64,000 nucleotides of DNA, taken from [Clostridium] asparagiforme DSM 15981. Lineage in GTDB: Bacteria; Bacillota; Clostridia; Lachnospirales; Lachnospiraceae. The stretch is from contig CP102272.1 of assembly GCA_025149125.1 (NCBI GenBank), positions 1,550,001 to 1,614,000 on the forward strand. The letters are read 5' to 3'. The notes under the pieces were generated by a model, which saw only the letters and a program-made list of their open reading frames with translations, was not told the origin of the DNA and did not search any database. This document shows, piece after piece, positions 8,771 to 19,237 of this stretch. Position numbers and translations under genes: made by a program. Within the stretch, counting starts at the first letter, position 1. Every line of letters begins with the position of its first letter.

Positions 8771-8812
8771 AGGCGTTCTCAAGAAGTTTGGGGACGCCTT
8801 TTCGCGTGAGGC
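8771..8812 (+). terminator. Intrinsic terminator after the DUF6809 gene
   Basis: AAGGCGT and ACGCCTT pair across a short loop and are followed by TTTTC. The hairpin begins about 30 bp after the stop. Confidence 0.65.
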
Positions 8813-8911
8813 TGTTTATGAAGGGCTTCCGAATTGCTTTTACGCCACTTCCCAACCGCAAAAAGATGTGATAAACTGACTCCATACATTTTACCGCAGG
8901 AGGTACGACAG

Positions 8912-9385
8912 ATGAGGTTATTGTTCAAACAGCGATTTTTTTCCTGGTTCGACAGTTACGATATCTATGATGAGGAAGGGCGCACCGTGTTTACGGTGCA
9001 GGGCAGGCTGGCCTGGGGGCACTGCCTGGAGATTCACGACGGGGCGGGCGGCCACATCGGCACGGTGAAGGAGGAGGTGCTCACCTTTCTCCCGCGTTTC
9101 CGGCTGTATCTGGGCGGAAGCTACGCGGGCGAGATCCGCAAGGAGCTCACGCTGTTCAGGCCGTCCTTCCGCCTGGATCTGAACGGCTGGCGGATACAGG
9201 GAAACTTTCTGGAATGGGACTATGAGATCGAGGACGAGGCCGGGCGCCGGGTCGCCTCCCTGTCCAAGCAGCTGTTCAACTGGACGGATACCTATGTGAT
9301 CGACGTGGAGCGGGAACAGGACGCGGTTTACGCCCTGATGGTGGCGCTGGCAATCGATGCGGCGAAATGTTCACAGTCCAATTAA
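8912..9385 (+). CDS. LURP-one-related (LOR/YxjI-like) protein
   Basis: A 157-residue protein of the LOR fold, a closed beta barrel around a helix related to Tubby and scramblase C-termini. The pattern of short beta strands MRLLFKQRFFSWFDSYDIYD...GRTVFTVQGR, with repeated basic and aromatic turns, fits the family throughout. The start is placed at the ATG at 8912, directly behind GCAGGAGGTACGACAG, and not at an upstream in-frame codon. The molecular role of bacterial LOR proteins is unknown. The next gene starts 19 bp after the stop, so co-transcription is likely. Confidence 0.8.
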   Translation: MRLLFKQRFFSWFDSYDIYDEEGRTVFTVQGRLAWGHCLEIHDGAGGHIGTVKEEVLTFLPRFRLYLGGSYAGEIRKELTLFRPSFRLDLNGWRIQGNFLEWDYEIEDEAGRRVASLSKQLFNWTDTYVIDVEREQDAVYALMVALAIDAAKCSQSN

Positions 9386-9404
9386 GGACAGAAAGGCGGA
9401 ACGG

Positions 9405-11237
9405 ATGGATCTCAGGGAATGTATTTATCATCATTTGAAGGAGCTGGTGGCGATTCCCAGCATTTCCAATACTAAGGAGGAGAGCCTGGCGGCGGACTAC
9501 CTGGCGAAACGCCTGGCGGAGCAGGACTATTTCCGGGCCAACCCGGGACTCTGCGGACAGTTTCCCATCGAGGGGGACCCGCTGGGGCGCACGGTGGCCT
9601 ACGGACTGGTGCGGGGAAATGGACGGCGCACCGTGATTCTCACCGGACATTACGATGTGGTGGACACGGAGGAATACGGGGAGTTCCGGAAATACGCCTA
9701 CGATGTGGAGGCCTGGAGAAATGCCTCGGGTCCGGAGTTGGAGGGTCTTTTGGAGATGCTCACTCCGGAAGCGAGAGCGGATTTTTGTTCCGGCGAATGG
9801 CTGTTTGGCCGGGGCGTGAACGATATGAAGGGAGGTCTGGCCGTGGGCCTGGCGGTCACCGAATGGTTTGGCGGCCGGGCGGCGGAGGACGGGGGACTGG
9901 ATGGAAATATCCTGTTTCTGTCGGTGCCGGACGAGGAAGCCTACTCCGCGGGCATGCGGGGCGCGGTGCCGCTGTTTGTGGACCTGGCGCGGCGGTATGA
10001 TCTGGATTACGCCTGCCTGCTGGATCTGGAGCCCTGCTTTGACGAGGGCGGCAGGCAGCAGGTGTTTATCGGGTCGGTTGGGAAGATGCTGCCCGCCGTG
10101 CTGGTCCAGGGGGCCAAGGCCCACGTGGTGGAAGCGTTTAAGGGGCTGAACGCCGTGGGCGTGCTGGCCCGGCTGTTTTTGGAGACGGAGCTGGCCCCGG
10201 AGTTCGCTGAAGTCTGCGAGGGCGAGCTGTGCCCGCCGCCCACCTGGTTCAACCTGCGGGACCGCAAGGAGGGCTACGATGTGTCCGTGCCGCTTCGTGC
10301 GGGCGGCTACATGAGCGTGCTGGGATTTGAAAAGACGGCGGAGACGCTGATGGAGCGGCTTGTGGGGCTGGGGCGGAAGGCGTTTTCGGAGTATCTGGCG
10401 CGCATGGAAGGGCAGAGGCGGGCGCTTGAGGAGATGCAAGGAGGAGGAGGGGACGGCGCGGAGGCTGCCGGGGATTGTGGCAGCGGCGTAGCGGACAGTG
10501 CGGAGGCTGCCGGGAAATGCGGCAGCGGCACGGATGACCGTGGGGGACATTGTGGCAGCGCAGCGTATGGCGCGGAGATTCCCGGCGGCTGTCCCTCCGG
10601 TATCCCCTGTGAAACGATTCCTCCCTACAGTGTGCTGGAATACCGGGAGCTGGCGGATTACTGCGCGGGGAAATACGGTTCGGAGGCGTTTGCGGACTGG
10701 CAGAGGGAGCAGCAGCGGGAGGCCGGGGAGATGATCCGCGCGGGCAGATGGAGTTATCCCCAGGCCGCGCTGGAGTTGATGGACCGGCTGCTGACCTGGT
10801 CGAAAATCACGGCGCCTGTGATGGTGTTGTCCTACGCGCCGCCCTATTATCCGGCGTACCACAGCGATCACCTGCCGGGACGCGCCGGGGCCGGGACTCG
10901 TATTTTTGATCAGCTGGCCCGGGCTGCGGCCGGTTACGGCGTGCAGCTGGAGAAGGGAAATTACTTCTGCGGGATTTCCGATTTAAGCTACTGCGGCGGC
11001 GGAGAGGGGCCGGGGCTGACGGGCTACGCGGCCAACTCTCCCATGTGGGGCGGACTCTATTCCATGGATTCTGAGGCCATGAAACAGTTCCGTGTGCCGG
11101 CCCTGCTGTTCGGCCCGGTGGGGCGGGACGCCCATCAGATGGGGGAGCGGGTGAAGGCTACGAGCCTGCTGGAAGAGGTTCCCTCAGTTCTCATAAAGTT
11201 CATCGAACAAATGTTTGCAAATGGCGGAAAAATATGA
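9405..11237 (+). CDS. M20-family peptidase, RocB-like
   Basis: A large (610-residue) zinc hydrolase of the M20 clan related to RocB, the arginine-utilisation protein of bacilli. Metal-site motifs are TGHYDVVDT near the N-terminus and RGVNDMKGGLAVGLA, then SVPDEEAYSAGMRGA and a C-terminal GPVGRDAHQMGERV. About residues 350-400 hold a Gly/Ala/Cys-rich insert built of 14-residue repeats, absent from the family core as I know it. The start at 9405 is preferred over the 9357 codon that overlaps the LOR gene. The substrate is unknown; peptides or N-acyl amino acids are usual. A uvrA promoter begins inside its last codons. Confidence 0.85.
   Translation: MDLRECIYHHLKELVAIPSISNTKEESLAADYLAKRLAEQDYFRANPGLCGQFPIEGDPLGRTVAYGLVRGNGRRTVILTGHYDVVDTEEYGEFRKYAYDVEAWRNASGPELEGLLEMLTPEARADFCSGEWLFGRGVNDMKGGLAVGLAVTEWFGGRAAEDGGLDGNILFLSVPDEEAYSAGMRGAVPLFVDLARRYDLDYACLLDLEPCFDEGGRQQVFIGSVGKMLPAVLVQGAKAHVVEAFKGLNAVGVLARLFLETELAPEFAEVCEGELCPPPTWFNLRDRKEGYDVSVPLRAGGYMSVLGFEKTAETLMERLVGLGRKAFSEYLARMEGQRRALEEMQGGGGDGAEAAGDCGSGVADSAEAAGKCGSGTDDRGGHCGSAAYGAEIPGGCPSGIPCETIPPYSVLEYRELADYCAGKYGSEAFADWQREQQREAGEMIRAGRWSYPQAALELMDRLLTWSKITAPVMVLSYAPPYYPAYHSDHLPGRAGAGTRIFDQLARAAAGYGVQLEKGNYFCGISDLSYCGGGEGPGLTGYAANSPMWGGLYSMDSEAMKQFRVPALLFGPVGRDAHQMGERVKATSLLEEVPSVLIKFIEQMFANGGKI
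10452..10601 (+). repeat. Imperfect 42-bp tandem repeat inside the RocB-like gene
   Basis: Two full copies start at 10452 and 10494, a third shortened copy at 10536 and a diverged fourth near 10566. Each encodes a 14-residue unit with the core G-A-E-A-A-G-x-C-G-S-G. All length changes keep the frame. Confidence 0.8.
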
Positions 11238-11243
11238 TATACT
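11215..11243 (+). promoter_or_regulatory. uvrA promoter
   Basis: TTGCAA at 11215-11220, a 17-bp spacer and TATACT at 11238-11243, starting inside the end of the upstream gene. The leader to uvrA is about 105 bp. No LexA-type box is evident to me. Confidence 0.65.
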
Positions 11244-11356
11244 TACCCCAGATATCGCTCAACTAAGGCGGCAAAGGCCGGTTTCGCAGGCGCCAGCCGC
11301 CTTTTGCAAGTTTTAAAAACTGTTACCAATTTTATACAGTAAGGAGCATTTTGATA

Positions 11357-14182
<2,826 letters not shown>

Positions 14183-14399
14183 TTTGGAAATCAGAGTGCG
14201 GGCGCGTGGACAGCCGGGGCGCTGCGGCGGAGAGCCGGGCGGGGCAGTGGAAAACCGGACTGCGGTGTGTAAAATCCCAGAGCCGCGGTGGAAAAACCGG
14301 TAAGAAAACGCGCGGCATGTGGATTGCGGCTGAATTGGGCGGGGATTTTCCATTCCGGAGAGGGCGATGGAAGCGTTTCCGGCGTGTTGAAATGGAGAA

Positions 14400-14870
14400 A
14401 TGGACGTGGAACTGAGAGAGTACCGGCCCGAGGATTGCCGGGAGATGGGGGAGCTGTTTTTGGATACGGTCCGCACGGTGAACCGCCGGGATTATACGGA
14501 GGAGGAGACCAAAGCCTGGGCGCCGGGACTGCCGGACCTGGAGCGCTGGAACCGGTCGTTTCTGGACCACTATACGCTGGTGGCCTGGGAGTGCGGGCGG
14601 ATCGCCGGCTTCGGGGATATTGACCGGACGGGATATCTGGACCGCCTGTACGTGGGCCGTGATTTCCAGGGCCGGGGGATCGCCACCGCAATCTGCGGGC
14701 GGCTGGAGGAGCATTTTCCGGTGGAGCGGGTCACCGTCTGCGCGTCGATCACGGCCCGTCCGTTTTTTGAGGGACGCGGTTATCGGGTATTGCAGGCGCA
14801 GAAGGTGCTGCGCCGGGGCGTGTATCTGACGAATTTTGTGATGGAAAAGCGTTTTGGGGAGAGCGGTTGA
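14400..14870 (+). CDS. GNAT-family N-acetyltransferase
   Basis: A 156-residue acetyl-CoA-dependent transferase. The fold reads YRPEDCREMGELFLDTV at the start, IAGFGDIDRTGYLDRLYVGRDFQGRGIATAI as motif A with the acetyl-CoA loop Q-G-R-G-I-A, and ASITARPFFEGRGYRVLQ as motif B. It resembles the YafP/PhnO-like subgroup acting on small molecules; the acceptor is unknown. A roughly 215-bp GC-rich gap separates it from uvrA. Confidence 0.88.
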   Translation: MDVELREYRPEDCREMGELFLDTVRTVNRRDYTEEETKAWAPGLPDLERWNRSFLDHYTLVAWECGRIAGFGDIDRTGYLDRLYVGRDFQGRGIATAICGRLEEHFPVERVTVCASITARPFFEGRGYRVLQAQKVLRRGVYLTNFVMEKRFGESG

Positions 14871-14940
14871 GGAGGACTGGGGATAGGCCGCAGACCGGCC
14901 TCAGAATGGGCGTCGGGCGGGCCGCGGGCTCAAAAATTTC

Positions 14941-14969
14941 TTGACAACGGGGTACCCGTATGATAACAT
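14941..14969 (+). promoter_or_regulatory. Promoter of the GlpA-like operon
   Basis: A perfect TTGACA (14941-14946), a 17-bp spacer containing the palindrome GGGTACCC, and TAACAT (14964-14969). The spacer palindrome could bind a regulator. Confidence 0.75.
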
Positions 14970-15002
14970 AATATCAGTTGAATATAAAACCTTTGAGACG
15001 AC

Positions 15003-15054
15003 AGAGTAAGGTAAAGCAGCGGAGCGTTCCGTATGTTTTTCCTTACTCTTTTTT
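15003..15054 (+). terminator. Terminator-like leader hairpin ahead of the GlpA-like operon (possible antitermination site)
   Basis: AGAGTAAGG (15003-15011) pairs with CCTTACTCT (15041-15049), followed directly by T residues to 15054. A small inner CGGA/TCCG pair is nested. It lies about 30 bp after the promoter and 60 bp before the first gene, so most transcripts would stop unless read-through is induced. GlpP-type antitermination acts on such leaders of glycerol-3-phosphate operons in Firmicutes; that is an inference here because no glpP is in the window. Confidence 0.65.
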
Positions 15055-15111
15055 CATTACTGAGGCCGTTTTAAAGGGCGCAGCAGAATGGAGAAGGTGG
15101 AGGGAAACATC

Positions 15112-16566
15112 ATGAGAGAAATGAATTTCGATGCGGTGATCATTGGCGGCGGCGTGGTCGGATGTGCCATTGCCAGGGAATTGTCCCGCTATGACTTGCG
15201 CGCCTGCGTCGTGGAGCGGGAGGAGGACGTCTGCTCCGGCACTTCCAAGGCGAACAGCGCCATTGTGCACGCAGGCCACGACGCGGTTCCGGGATCGCTC
15301 AAGGCAAGGTTCAATGTGGAGGGAAATCGCATGATGGAGGAACTGGCCGGAGAGCTGGATTTCGATTTCAAGCGGAACGGTTCCCTGGTGCTCTGCTTTG
15401 ACGAGAAGGAGAAACCGGGGCTGGAGGAGCTGTATGAGAAGGGATGCCAAAACGGCGTTCCCGGCCTGTCCATTATCAGCGGAGACCAGGCCCGGGAGAT
15501 GGAGCCGAACGTGTCGGACAGCGTGGTGGCGGCCCTGTACGCGCCCAGCGGCGGCATCGTGTGCCCCTTCGGCCTGACCATCGCCCTGGCGGAGAACGCC
15601 TGCGACAATGGCGTGGAATTCCGTTTTCTGACCGAAGTAAAGGGCATCCGCAGGGCTGCCGGTGGATATGAGCTGGAGACGGAGAACCGCAGGAACGGCG
15701 AGCGTGCGGTTATGACGGCCAAATACGTGGTCAATGCGGCGGGAGTTTACGCCGACGCGTTCCACAACATGGTGAGCGCCGGGAAGATTCACATCACGGC
15801 CAGAAAGGGCGAATACTGCCTGCTGGACAAGGAGGCGGGAGGCCATGTGTCCCATACCATTTTCCAGCTTCCGGGCAAAATGGGCAAGGGTGTGCTGGTG
15901 ACCCCCACGGTTCACGGCAATCTGCTCACCGGCCCCACCGCCACGGACGTGGAGGACAAGGAAGCCGTGGACACCACCGCCAAGGGATTGGGCGAGGTGA
16001 TGAGCAAAGCGGTAATCGGCGTGAAGGACGTTCCCTTCCGCCTGGTGATCACCTCCTTCGCCGGGCTGCGGGCTCACGAGGACAGCGACGACTTTGTGAT
16101 TGGGGAAGCCGCGGATGCGCCGGGATTTTTCGACGCTGCGGGAATCGAGTCCCCGGGACTTACCAGCGCGCCGGCCATCGGGCGATATGTGGCGGAGCTG
16201 GTGGCGGAGAAATCCGGCGCGCTGCCGAAGGCGGGCTGGAACGGCCGCAGAACCGGAATCGTGCGGCCAAATGAGCTGGACAAAGAGGCCAGAGCGGCGC
16301 TGATCCGGGAAAATCCGGCTTACGGTACCATCGTCTGCCGCTGCGAGGGCGTCAGCGAGGGGGAGATCGAGGATGCCGTCAACCGGACATTGGGCGCTAC
16401 CTCGCTGGATGGAATCAAGCGCCGGGTGCGTCAGGGCATGGGGAGATGCCAGGCGGGCTTCTGCACGCCCAGAACCATGGAAATCCTGGCCAGAAGCCGC
16501 GGCATGGAGATGGAAGAAATCTGTAAGAACGCACCCGGTTCCGAGATGGTAACCGGCCGCAAATAG
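15112..16566 (+). CDS. FAD-dependent glycerol-3-phosphate dehydrogenase-like oxidoreductase with BFD-like [2Fe-2S] domain
   Basis: A 484-residue flavoprotein. The N-terminal dinucleotide fold FDAVIIGGGVVGCAIARELS leads the DAO domain, with TSKANSAIVHAG and GLRAHEDSDDFVIG typical of GlpA-type enzymes. The C-terminal part CRCEGVSEGEIEDAV...GRCQAGFC is a BFD-like iron-sulfur domain with four Cys. It oxidises glycerol-3-phosphate or a similar hydroxy acid to the keto form. The ATG at 15112 has GGTGGAGGG eight bases upstream and is preferred over the 15088 codon. It leads a four-gene operon with its usual partners. Confidence 0.88.
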   Translation: MREMNFDAVIIGGGVVGCAIARELSRYDLRACVVEREEDVCSGTSKANSAIVHAGHDAVPGSLKARFNVEGNRMMEELAGELDFDFKRNGSLVLCFDEKEKPGLEELYEKGCQNGVPGLSIISGDQAREMEPNVSDSVVAALYAPSGGIVCPFGLTIALAENACDNGVEFRFLTEVKGIRRAAGGYELETENRRNGERAVMTAKYVVNAAGVYADAFHNMVSAGKIHITARKGEYCLLDKEAGGHVSHTIFQLPGKMGKGVLVTPTVHGNLLTGPTATDVEDKEAVDTTAKGLGEVMSKAVIGVKDVPFRLVITSFAGLRAHEDSDDFVIGEAADAPGFFDAAGIESPGLTSAPAIGRYVAELVAEKSGALPKAGWNGRRTGIVRPNELDKEARAALIRENPAYGTIVCRCEGVSEGEIEDAVNRTLGATSLDGIKRRVRQGMGRCQAGFCTPRTMEILARSRGMEMEEICKNAPGSEMVTGRK

Positions 16567-16579
16567 GAGGGGGAAGGAC

Positions 16580-17845
16580 ATGACTGAGCATGATATTGTG
16601 ATAATCGGCGGCGGCCCTGCGGGATTGGCGGCTGCGGCTGCGGCCAGAAAAGCGGGAATTCAGGATATTCTGATTCTGGAGCGGGACAACTGTCTCGGCG
16701 GAATCTTAAACCAGTGCATTCACAACGGATTCGGGCTGCACACATTCAAAGAGGAGCTGACCGGGCCGGAATATGCGGCGCGTTACATCGAGATGGTGGA
16801 GGAGGAGCACATCCCCTACAAGCTGAACACCATTGTCATTGACATTAATAAAGATAAAGAAGTGACCCTGATCAACCGGGAGGACGGCCTCACCACCATC
16901 AAGGCCAAGGCCATTGTCCTGGCAATGGGCTGCCGGGAGCGGCCGAGAGGCGCGTTAAATATTCCCGGCTACCGGCCCGCAGGCATTTACTCCGCTGGAA
17001 CGGCCCAGCGCCTGATGAATATTGAGGGCTACGCCGTGGGGCGGGAGGTGGTGGTTCTTGGGTCCGGCGATATCGGTCTGATCATGGCCCGCCGCATGAC
17101 GCTGGAGGGGGCCAAGGTGAAGGTGGTGGCCGAGCTCATGCCCTATTCCGGCGGTTTGAAGCGGAACATTGTCCAGTGTCTGGACGACTACGGCATCCCG
17201 CTGAAGCTGAGCCACACGGTGGTGGATATCCAGGGGAAGGAGCGGGTGACCGGCGTCACCATCGCCCAGGTGGATGAGAACCGCAGGCCCATCCCCGGAA
17301 CAGAGGTGAACTACAGCTGCGACACGCTGCTGCTCTCCGTCGGACTGATCCCGGAGAATGAACTGAGCCGCAGCATCGGCGTGGAGATGAACCGGGTGAC
17401 CTCGGGTCCAAATGTCAGCGATAAGCTGGAGACCAGCGCCGAGGGCATTTTCGCCTGTGGAAACGTGCTGCACGTCCACGATCTGGTGGACTATGTGTCC
17501 GAGGAGGCGACGCTGGCAGGCACCAACGCTGCCGCATACGTGCGGGCGGAGTCAGAGGAGGCAGGCGGCCGCAGAGTGGAGATGAAGGCTGAGAACGGGG
17601 TGCGCTACACGGTACCCCAGAGTCTGGATGTGGACCATATGAGGGATCAGGTCACAGTCCGTTTCCGTGTGGCCGACGTTTACAAAGACCGCTTTATCAG
17701 CGTTTACTACGACGACAAACGGGTGGTGCACCGGAAGAAAAAGGTTCTTGCGCCCGGAGAAATGGAGCAGGTGGTGATCAAGAAGGAGAGCCTGAAGGAT
17801 TATCCCGATTTAAAAAAGATTGTGGTTTGCACGGAGGTGGAGTAA
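16580..17845 (+). CDS. FAD/NAD(P)-binding oxidoreductase, GlpB-like partner
   Basis: A 421-residue pyridine nucleotide-disulfide type flavoprotein. It starts with the FAD motif IVIIGGGPAGLAAAAAARKAG, has a Cys in CLGGILNQCIHNGFG, a second nucleotide-binding fold at VVVLGSGDIGLIMARRM, and the FAD-site closing motif GIFACGNVLHVHDLVDYVS. The last 90 residues form a small extra domain. In clostridial glycerol operons this protein sits between the GlpA-like enzyme and the DUF1667 protein, and the three probably form an electron-transfer complex. It starts 13 bp after the upstream stop with a GGAGGGGGAAGG site. Confidence 0.88.
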   Translation: MTEHDIVIIGGGPAGLAAAAAARKAGIQDILILERDNCLGGILNQCIHNGFGLHTFKEELTGPEYAARYIEMVEEEHIPYKLNTIVIDINKDKEVTLINREDGLTTIKAKAIVLAMGCRERPRGALNIPGYRPAGIYSAGTAQRLMNIEGYAVGREVVVLGSGDIGLIMARRMTLEGAKVKVVAELMPYSGGLKRNIVQCLDDYGIPLKLSHTVVDIQGKERVTGVTIAQVDENRRPIPGTEVNYSCDTLLLSVGLIPENELSRSIGVEMNRVTSGPNVSDKLETSAEGIFACGNVLHVHDLVDYVSEEATLAGTNAAAYVRAESEEAGGRRVEMKAENGVRYTVPQSLDVDHMRDQVTVRFRVADVYKDRFISVYYDDKRVVHRKKKVLAPGEMEQVVIKKESLKDYPDLKKIVVCTEVE

Positions 17846-17846
17846 G

Positions 17847-18209
17847 ATGGAAACGAGAGAATTGATCTGCATCGGCTGCCCGTTAGGCTGCCCTCTGACC
17901 GTCCGGCTGGACGGGGAACAGCTGGAGATTTCCGGCAACACCTGTAAGCGCGGGGAGGATTACGCCAGAAAAGAGGTGCAAAACCCCACCCGCATCGTCA
18001 CGTCCACGGTCCGCGTCACCGGCGGGGATGTGGAGATGGTGTCCGTGAAAACGAAGGAAGATATTCCCAAGGGTAAGATTTTTGCCTGTATGGATGAGAT
18101 TCACCGGGCTTCGGCAAAGGCTCCCGTACAGATCGGGGACGTGATTATCCCCAACTGCGCGGGAACAGGGATTCCGGTGATCGCCACCAAGGAGATCCGT
18201 GCGGTTTAA
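17847..18209 (+). CDS. DUF1667 cysteine-rich protein
   Basis: A 120-residue protein with the N-terminal cluster C-I-G-C-P-L-G-C and a further Cys in GNTCKRGEDYA, plus CMDEIHRA and PNCAGTGIPVIAT. The Cys spacing suggests an iron-sulfur or zinc site. DUF1667 proteins accompany the two flavoproteins of this operon type, so this is probably the third subunit. The ATG at 17847 follows the upstream TAA by one base with GGAGGTGG just before, which indicates coupled translation. Confidence 0.9.
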   Translation: METRELICIGCPLGCPLTVRLDGEQLEISGNTCKRGEDYARKEVQNPTRIVTSTVRVTGGDVEMVSVKTKEDIPKGKIFACMDEIHRASAKAPVQIGDVIIPNCAGTGIPVIATKEIRAV

Positions 18210-18253
18210 ACGGGAAAACAGCGGATGCGAGAACTGTCTAAGGAGGACATTCG

Positions 18254-18988
18254 ATGATGAAGGTATTTGGCCACAGAGGCTACAGCGGGATGTACCCGGA
18301 GAACACTATGCTTTCGTTTCAGAAGGCGGCTGAAACGGGCTGCTACGGCATCGAGCTGGACGTGCAGCTGACGAAGGACGGCCGTCTGGTGGTGATTCAC
18401 GACGAGACCATCGACCGCACCACGGACGGAACCGGCGCGGTCGTTGACTACACCTTTGAGGAGCTGCGCAGGTTTGACGCCAGCGCAATCAAGGGCGGAA
18501 AGCACGGATTTCAGCCCATTCCCAGCTTTGAGGAATATTGCGAGTGGGTGAAGGATCAGGATCTGGTCACCAACATTGAGATCAAGTCCGGGGTGTATTA
18601 TTACGAGGATATTGAGGAGAAAACCGTGGAGATGGTGCGCCGTTTCGGGCTGACGGACCGGGTGCTGTTCTCCTCTTTTAACCATGCGTCGCTGTTCCGG
18701 CTGCAGCAGCTGGCCCCGGAGATTCCGAGGGGGGCGCTGGTGGAATATGTGGACCTGGGAAATGCGGGGTACTACTGCCAGCGTTACGGTTTTCAGAATT
18801 ATCACCCGGGCGTGGAGTGGTTGACTGAGGAGAATGTGAAGAACTGCAAGGCCCACGGGGTGGGGGTTAACGTCTGGACGGTCAACGATATGGGCGTGCT
18901 GGAAACACTCTATGAGTGGGGCTGCGACGGAGTGTTCACCAATTATCCGGGGGTCTGCAAGGCGTGGCTGGACGGGCAGGAAGCGTAA
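18254..18988 (+). CDS. ugpQ: Glycerophosphodiester phosphodiesterase
   Basis: A 244-residue cytoplasmic GDPD-family enzyme that releases glycerol-3-phosphate from glycerophosphodiesters, giving substrate for the flavoproteins upstream. Key motifs: FGHRGYSGMYPENTMLSF (catalytic His and the HRG/ENT pair), GIELDVQLTKDGRLVVIHDE (metal-binding Glu, Asp and second catalytic His), TNIEIKS, and VNVWTVND near the end. No signal peptide is present, so it acts inside the cell. It starts 44 bp after the DUF1667 gene behind AAGGAGG and closes the operon. Confidence 0.93.
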   Translation: MMKVFGHRGYSGMYPENTMLSFQKAAETGCYGIELDVQLTKDGRLVVIHDETIDRTTDGTGAVVDYTFEELRRFDASAIKGGKHGFQPIPSFEEYCEWVKDQDLVTNIEIKSGVYYYEDIEEKTVEMVRRFGLTDRVLFSSFNHASLFRLQQLAPEIPRGALVEYVDLGNAGYYCQRYGFQNYHPGVEWLTEENVKNCKAHGVGVNVWTVNDMGVLETLYEWGCDGVFTNYPGVCKAWLDGQEA

Positions 18989-19048
18989 GGGCGGACAGAG
19001 GCGGGAAATGGGCAGCGGGAAAAAAGATAAAAAAGTTGTCGAAAGTTC

Positions 19049-19158
19049 TTGCTATTTGTCGGCAGATGCCGTATAATTAATTCATACGAAAGATAAAGAA
19101 GAGATTGTACGATTGCTGTACAATCTCTTTCAATTTTATGGGAAAATAAATATTTTCC
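19049..19158 (+). promoter_or_regulatory. guaA promoter and structured leader
   Basis: TTGCTA (19049-19054), a 17-bp spacer and perfect TATAAT (19072-19077) precede an inverted repeat GAGATTGTAC (19101-19110)/GTACAATCTC (19118-19127) followed by TTTCAATTTT, then a second GGAAAAT/ATTTTCC repeat at 19141-19158. The first hairpin resembles an attenuator of the guaA transcript. No purine-riboswitch consensus is recognisable. Confidence 0.6.
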
Positions 19159-19237
19159 GGTAAATTGGGCCATGGTATAGGGGGAACGGCATTATTTTGA
19201 GGGGACATTCAGAAACGACACGGAGGAATAGAATCTC

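Noticed and set aside
9276-10871. Minus-strand open frame of about 530 codons
   Set aside because: Antisense of the RocB-like peptidase with no domain or ribosome site support.
15043-16581. Long minus-strand open frame of about 510 codons
   Set aside because: It is the antisense of the GlpA-like gene, whose protein has clear FAD and iron-sulfur motifs. The antisense product has no recognisable domain.
19084-19237. Purine riboswitch before guaA
   Set aside because: The conserved core sequences and three-way junction are not visible; only simple hairpins are.
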